From positions 103,180 to 145,666 of the forward strand of contig DEHD01000039.1 in NCBI GenBank assembly GCA_002351725.1: 42,487 bases of DNA, written 5' to 3'. A program made the translations under genes and the position numbers. The notes under the pieces are model-generated. The model was not told the DNA's origin and ran no database searches. It saw only the letters and a list, made by a program, of their open reading frames with translations. Every line of letters begins with the position of its first letter. Position 1 is the first letter of the stretch. This DNA comes from Prevotella sp. UBA2809 (GTDB lineage Bacteria; Bacteroidota; Bacteroidia; Bacteroidales; Bacteroidaceae). This document shows, piece by piece, positions 39,972-42,487 of the stretch.

Positions 39972-40514
39972 ATGGATATAGTGACAGAAAGACTGATATT
40001 AAGAGCTTGGCGTGAAGAGGATGCTGAGGATTTATATGGCTATGCGAAATCTCCACAGGTCGGTCCGATTGCTGGATGGCCAGTGCATACAAGCGTAGAG
40101 AACAGCAGGGAGATTATCAATACAATTCTTTCAGCACCAGAAACCTATGCTGTGGTCTTAAAATCTACAGGCAAGCCTGTCGGCAGCATTGGATTGATGG
40201 TTGGAAAGAAAAGCAATATTGGCCTCCCCGACGATGAGTGCGAGATTGGTTATTGGATTGGCGTTCCGTATTGGGGGCAGGGGCTGATACCAGAAGCAGT
40301 CAGGGAGTTGCAGCGGCATGCCTTCAATGCTTTGGGGATGCAGAAGATGTGGTGCGGTTATTTTGATGGTAACATTAAGTCAAAGCGCGTACAAGAGAAG
40401 TGTGGCTTTAAGTATCAGATGACAAAAGAAAACGTTCCTTCTCAATTGCCGGGTGAGCTGCGGACAGAGCATATCACTTGCATCACGAATAAGGAATGGG
40501 AGAGTAGCATATAA
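39972..40514 (+). CDS. GNAT N-acetyltransferase (RimJ/RimL-like)
   Basis: A 180-residue acetyltransferase. The opening IVTERLILRAWREEDAEDLY is typical of RimJ/RimL-like GNATs. The acetyl-CoA loop is IGYWIGVPYWGQGLIPEAV (about 94-112), and a late SKRVQEKCGFKYQ helix completes the fold. It would acetylate an amine on a protein N-terminus or small molecule; the substrate is not predictable. It is expressed from the repeated regulatory block that also precedes the acyltransferase at 33825. Confidence 0.9.
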   Translation: MDIVTERLILRAWREEDAEDLYGYAKSPQVGPIAGWPVHTSVENSREIINTILSAPETYAVVLKSTGKPVGSIGLMVGKKSNIGLPDDECEIGYWIGVPYWGQGLIPEAVRELQRHAFNALGMQKMWCGYFDGNIKSKRVQEKCGFKYQMTKENVPSQLPGELRTEHITCITNKEWESSI

Positions 40515-40611
40515 ATTCCAATTTAGCGAACAAGATCATAATAATCATTCACATTTAGATAAGGTCTTGGCAGAGACCAGAGCATCGGCTCGAAACACTC
40601 CATAGTAGAAT

Positions 40612-40764
40612 ATGAAGAAAGTAATGTTTTTGCTGGCAGTGGGAGTGATGTGCCTGACAGCTTTCGCCCAGAAGAAGGACGGTGAACGTGGTCCTCGCCA
40701 AGGTGGCCACATGGTGATTAACAAAGATTGCAGCAGTGCGCGACTGGCTGTTCAAACAGAGTAA
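40612..40764 (+). CDS. Short secreted peptide, possibly a gene remnant
   Basis: A 50-residue frame: MKKVMFLLAVGVMCLTAFAQ is a convincing signal peptide (cleavage after AFA), followed by a basic KKDGERGPRQGG and an unrelated tail to the stop. The mature part is too short for a known fold. The opening resembles small Spy-like periplasmic proteins in Bacteroidales, so this may be a truncated copy. It lies between the GNAT and CAT-like genes without an obvious promoter. Confidence 0.45.
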   Translation: MKKVMFLLAVGVMCLTAFAQKKDGERGPRQGGHMVINKDCSSARLAVQTE

Positions 40765-40792
40765 ATAGACTTTGACAAATCCAAACCGACAG

Positions 40793-42088
40793 ATGAAAAG
40801 ATTATATATTGAGCGTTTCTACTTGAACAGGGCCGATGACGAGTACCCTATGACAGTGCGCATCATTCTGCAGATGAAGGATGGTGTGGATGGGCATCTG
40901 CTCGAGGAAACAGTTGCAGCAACACGGACGAGATACCCCTACCTGTGTGTCAAACTCGGTGTAGTACGCGATGCTGATGGCAGCGAGCACTATGTCTATC
41001 ACGACAATCCACGGCCTTGGAAAGTCACGGACAGTCGTCAGCCGGTATGCTTGTGCAGTGAAGAAGCCAACGAACATCTGATGGCTTTTTCATGGTGGGA
41101 CGATTGCGTGGCATTGGATTTCTTTCATGCGCTCATCGACGGGACTGCCGCCTATCGCATCCTCAAGACATTGCTCTATGAATACTGCCGGCGACGCTAC
41201 GATAGTGAGTTAGACCCTGCAGGAGTCTGGGTGGCAGGTGACATCATCGACGAGGCAGAATGGACTGATCCTGCCACACTGCCAAGACCAACGAGCATTC
41301 ACCCGCAGCAGCTGCCTGAACGTCCTAAGGTTATCAATCTTGCCACCGATGCCATCGTACCCCTTGCTGATAAGAAAGAAGTGGTACAGATACGCATCTC
41401 TGAGGAGCAGATGATGAAGCGTGTGCGGGCATGCGGTGCCACGCCTACTTCTTTCCTAACCCTGCTTCTGGCAAGAGCCATCGCCCGTCTGCATCCAGAG
41501 AGTGCGCCTCTGGCACCAACCGTTACAGTAGCAGTTGATTTGAGAAAGACACTCGGAACCACTACGGCACACCATTCACAAGTAGGCGGACTGTTCCTGC
41601 CACTGGGGCAAGATATGCAGCAGGCGGACTTTGAAACTCAGATAGCAGCTTTCCGCAAGATGATAGCCGAGCAGACTTATCCAGACAACCTGCAAGACTA
41701 TTTCTGGCAGACCCAAGACCGGATGGAAAGGGTGGAACAACTGCCCACGCTTCAAGCCCGCTATCAGGCCTTTGCTCCAACAAACCAACTGAGCCAGCAG
41801 TACGGTTCATGCATGTTCAGCTATGTAGGGAAGGCTAGTCTTGGTGCTGCCGAACAGTATATCAGGGAGATGCGCACAGAGACCGACTCTGCCTATATGA
41901 TTGTAGTGGAAGTAAGTGCTGCCGCAGGTGTTTTCAGCATCAGTTTCATGCAGCGTTTTGCAACCGATGTATATCTTGATACGTTCCTCGACGAGCTGCA
42001 TCAGCAGGGGCTGACTTACGAGATTCCAGACCGTCATCCGCTACAGATAGCCCCCATTGCCGTTTATCGAAATGCTAAGCCGAAATGA
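40793..42088 (+). CDS. Condensation/CAT-like acyltransferase
   Basis: A 431-residue protein of the chloramphenicol-acetyltransferase/condensation-domain fold. The catalytic HxxxDG motif is HALIDG at 112-117, in a segment ALDFFHALIDGTAAYRIL. It resembles alcohol acetyltransferase or PapA-like stand-alone acyltransferases, with no carrier-protein or adenylation domain nearby. It would transfer an acyl group from CoA to a hydroxyl or amine; the substrate is unknown. The start at 40793 begins MKRLYIERFYL; seven more codons need a TTG. Its stop overlaps the YjbR-like ATG (ATGA). Confidence 0.83.
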   Translation: MKRLYIERFYLNRADDEYPMTVRIILQMKDGVDGHLLEETVAATRTRYPYLCVKLGVVRDADGSEHYVYHDNPRPWKVTDSRQPVCLCSEEANEHLMAFSWWDDCVALDFFHALIDGTAAYRILKTLLYEYCRRRYDSELDPAGVWVAGDIIDEAEWTDPATLPRPTSIHPQQLPERPKVINLATDAIVPLADKKEVVQIRISEEQMMKRVRACGATPTSFLTLLLARAIARLHPESAPLAPTVTVAVDLRKTLGTTTAHHSQVGGLFLPLGQDMQQADFETQIAAFRKMIAEQTYPDNLQDYFWQTQDRMERVEQLPTLQARYQAFAPTNQLSQQYGSCMFSYVGKASLGAAEQYIREMRTETDSAYMIVVEVSAAAGVFSISFMQRFATDVYLDTFLDELHQQGLTYEIPDRHPLQIAPIAVYRNAKPK

Positions 42089-42252
42089 ACATAGAAGACT
42101 ATCGCGAGTATTGCCTGTCGTACAACGAATCACCCAAACACTGGATAGGCATTAATCCCGCTACGGCTCCCGATGAACTGCTGAAGGAACTTACACGAAA
42201 CTCCTACGAGATTGTCAAGGCGAAGTACAAGAAAAGAAAGGAAAAAGTTTAA
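42085..42252 (+). pseudogene. MmcQ/YjbR family protein with internal deletion
   Basis: A 55-residue frame. Residues 1-12 (MNIEDYREYCLS) match the start of YjbR proteins. The rest (KHWIGINPATAPDELLKELTRNSYEIVKAKYKKR) matches their last third, where HW, LPxELL and SYxxVxxKLPKK are conserved. About 60 middle residues, including the FxVxGKxFA core, are missing in frame. Intact members have about 115 residues. It is coupled to the acyltransferase by ATGA. It is either a shortened functional variant or a remnant; the clean in-frame deletion leaves both open. Confidence 0.65.
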
Positions 42253-42296
42253 CCGAGTTTAATAAATTGTCAGCATAGTTTAAGCGAGTTTAAATT

Positions 42297-42336
42297 CCGT
42301 GCCAGTTTGACTTCAGCGATTGTCATTCTGGCACGG
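42297..42336 (+). terminator. Hairpin terminator
   Basis: CCGTGCCAG (42297-42305) and CTGGCACGG (42328-42336) form a 9-bp perfect stem with a 22-base loop, followed by ATTCTTTTC. It lies 45 bases after the YjbR-like stop. Confidence 0.7.
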
Positions 42337-42449
42337 ATTCTTTTCATAGGCATGTACTTTGCATTATCCTTAGTGAAAGTTGAAGCGAAAGCTGAAGCAA
42401 TCAAGTAACAAATTGTCAAATTTAAAATTATAATTAGGAGGTATTGATT

Positions 42450-42487
42450 ATGTTGAACGGATTGATGAAAAGCAACGGTTGGTTCCC
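42450..42487 (+). CDS. Start of a gene running off the window
   Basis: An ATG at 42450 is preceded at 42435-42442 by TAGGAGGT, a strong Shine-Dalgarno that is unusual for this phylum, with 7-base spacing. Only 12 codons are visible (MLNGLMKSNGWF), too few to identify. The good ribosome site makes it likely to be real and well translated. Confidence 0.5.
   Translation, partial: MLNGLMKSNGWF

Noticed and set aside
42352..42408. 18-codon ATG frame just before the last gene
   Set aside because: Too short, no ribosome site, and no feature beyond a chance frame.

Overview
The window reads as a piece of a Bacteroidales genome, most likely Prevotella or a close relative. The evidence is the promoter grammar (TTTG or TTG, about 20 bp, then TAnnTTTG), the scarcity of Shine-Dalgarno sequences, a 35-residue 'smalltalk'-type protein, a WYL-family N-terminus, a DUF4250 gene, and mobilization genes of the kind carried by Bacteroides mobilizable elements. 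Coordinates 32.5-42.5 kb look like resident chromosome. Much of 5.4-32.3 kb looks acquired.

Layout. (1) 1-406: a tRNA cluster (partial tRNA, Tyr, Trp, His, Cys) closed by a hairpin. (2) 413-4493, minus strand: an apparent RNA-repair cluster. It holds an Rnl2-type RNA ligase with every catalytic residue, two calcineurin-like phosphoesterases, an unknown protein, a small helix-turn-helix protein and a WYL-family regulator that lacks its WYL domain. The ligase has a consensus promoter and a leader of about 385 nt. (3) 4886-5370: divergent promoters and a small conserved-looking protein. (4) 5438-14432, minus strand: a restriction-like defence operon of SNF2 helicase, beta-class N6-adenine methyltransferase and type III Res-like helicase-nuclease. 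It lies behind a leader that can fold strongly, with an unknown 279-residue gene divergent from it. (5) 15827-21500: a mobilization and replication module (HTH, RecA-fold RepA-like ATPase, Toprim primase-like protein, oriT candidate, MobC-like protein, relaxase, membrane coiled-coil protein, ParA, small partner). (6) 21657-30702: cargo. This includes an unknown 357-residue protein, a PIN nuclease next to an XRE/ImmA-peptidase regulator, an unknown two-gene operon, a plus-strand pair, an AbiL-like ATPase/RloB pair, a sigma-like protein and an XRE regulator. (7) 30763-32238: a tyrosine integrase, marking one end of the element.

(8) 32.5-36.2 kb: a small membrane protein, a smalltalk-type protein and a run of gene fragments (HU-like, maltose acetyltransferase, RNase Z-like and one unidentified start), with an acyltransferase and a DUF1349-like lipoprotein between them. 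(9) 36.2-42.5 kb: an unknown protein, an HxlR regulator, a lipoprotein with a degenerate metallo-beta-lactamase look translationally coupled to a zinc macrodomain and a SirTM sirtuin, a GNAT acetyltransferase, a condensation/CAT-like acyltransferase and an internally deleted YjbR. A block of about 120 bp is repeated nearly identically in front of the acyltransferase (33.7 kb) and the GNAT gene (39.85 kb).

Taken together, an integrative mobilizable island seems to have carried several defence modules (SNF2-methylase-Res, AbiL-like, PIN/ImmA) next to an RNA-repair locus and a tRNA cluster. The most novel-looking items are the RNA ligase/double phosphoesterase cluster with its layered leader, the structured leader of the SNF2 operon, and the duplicated regulatory block. 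All functional calls come from reading motifs in the sequence; no database search was run.
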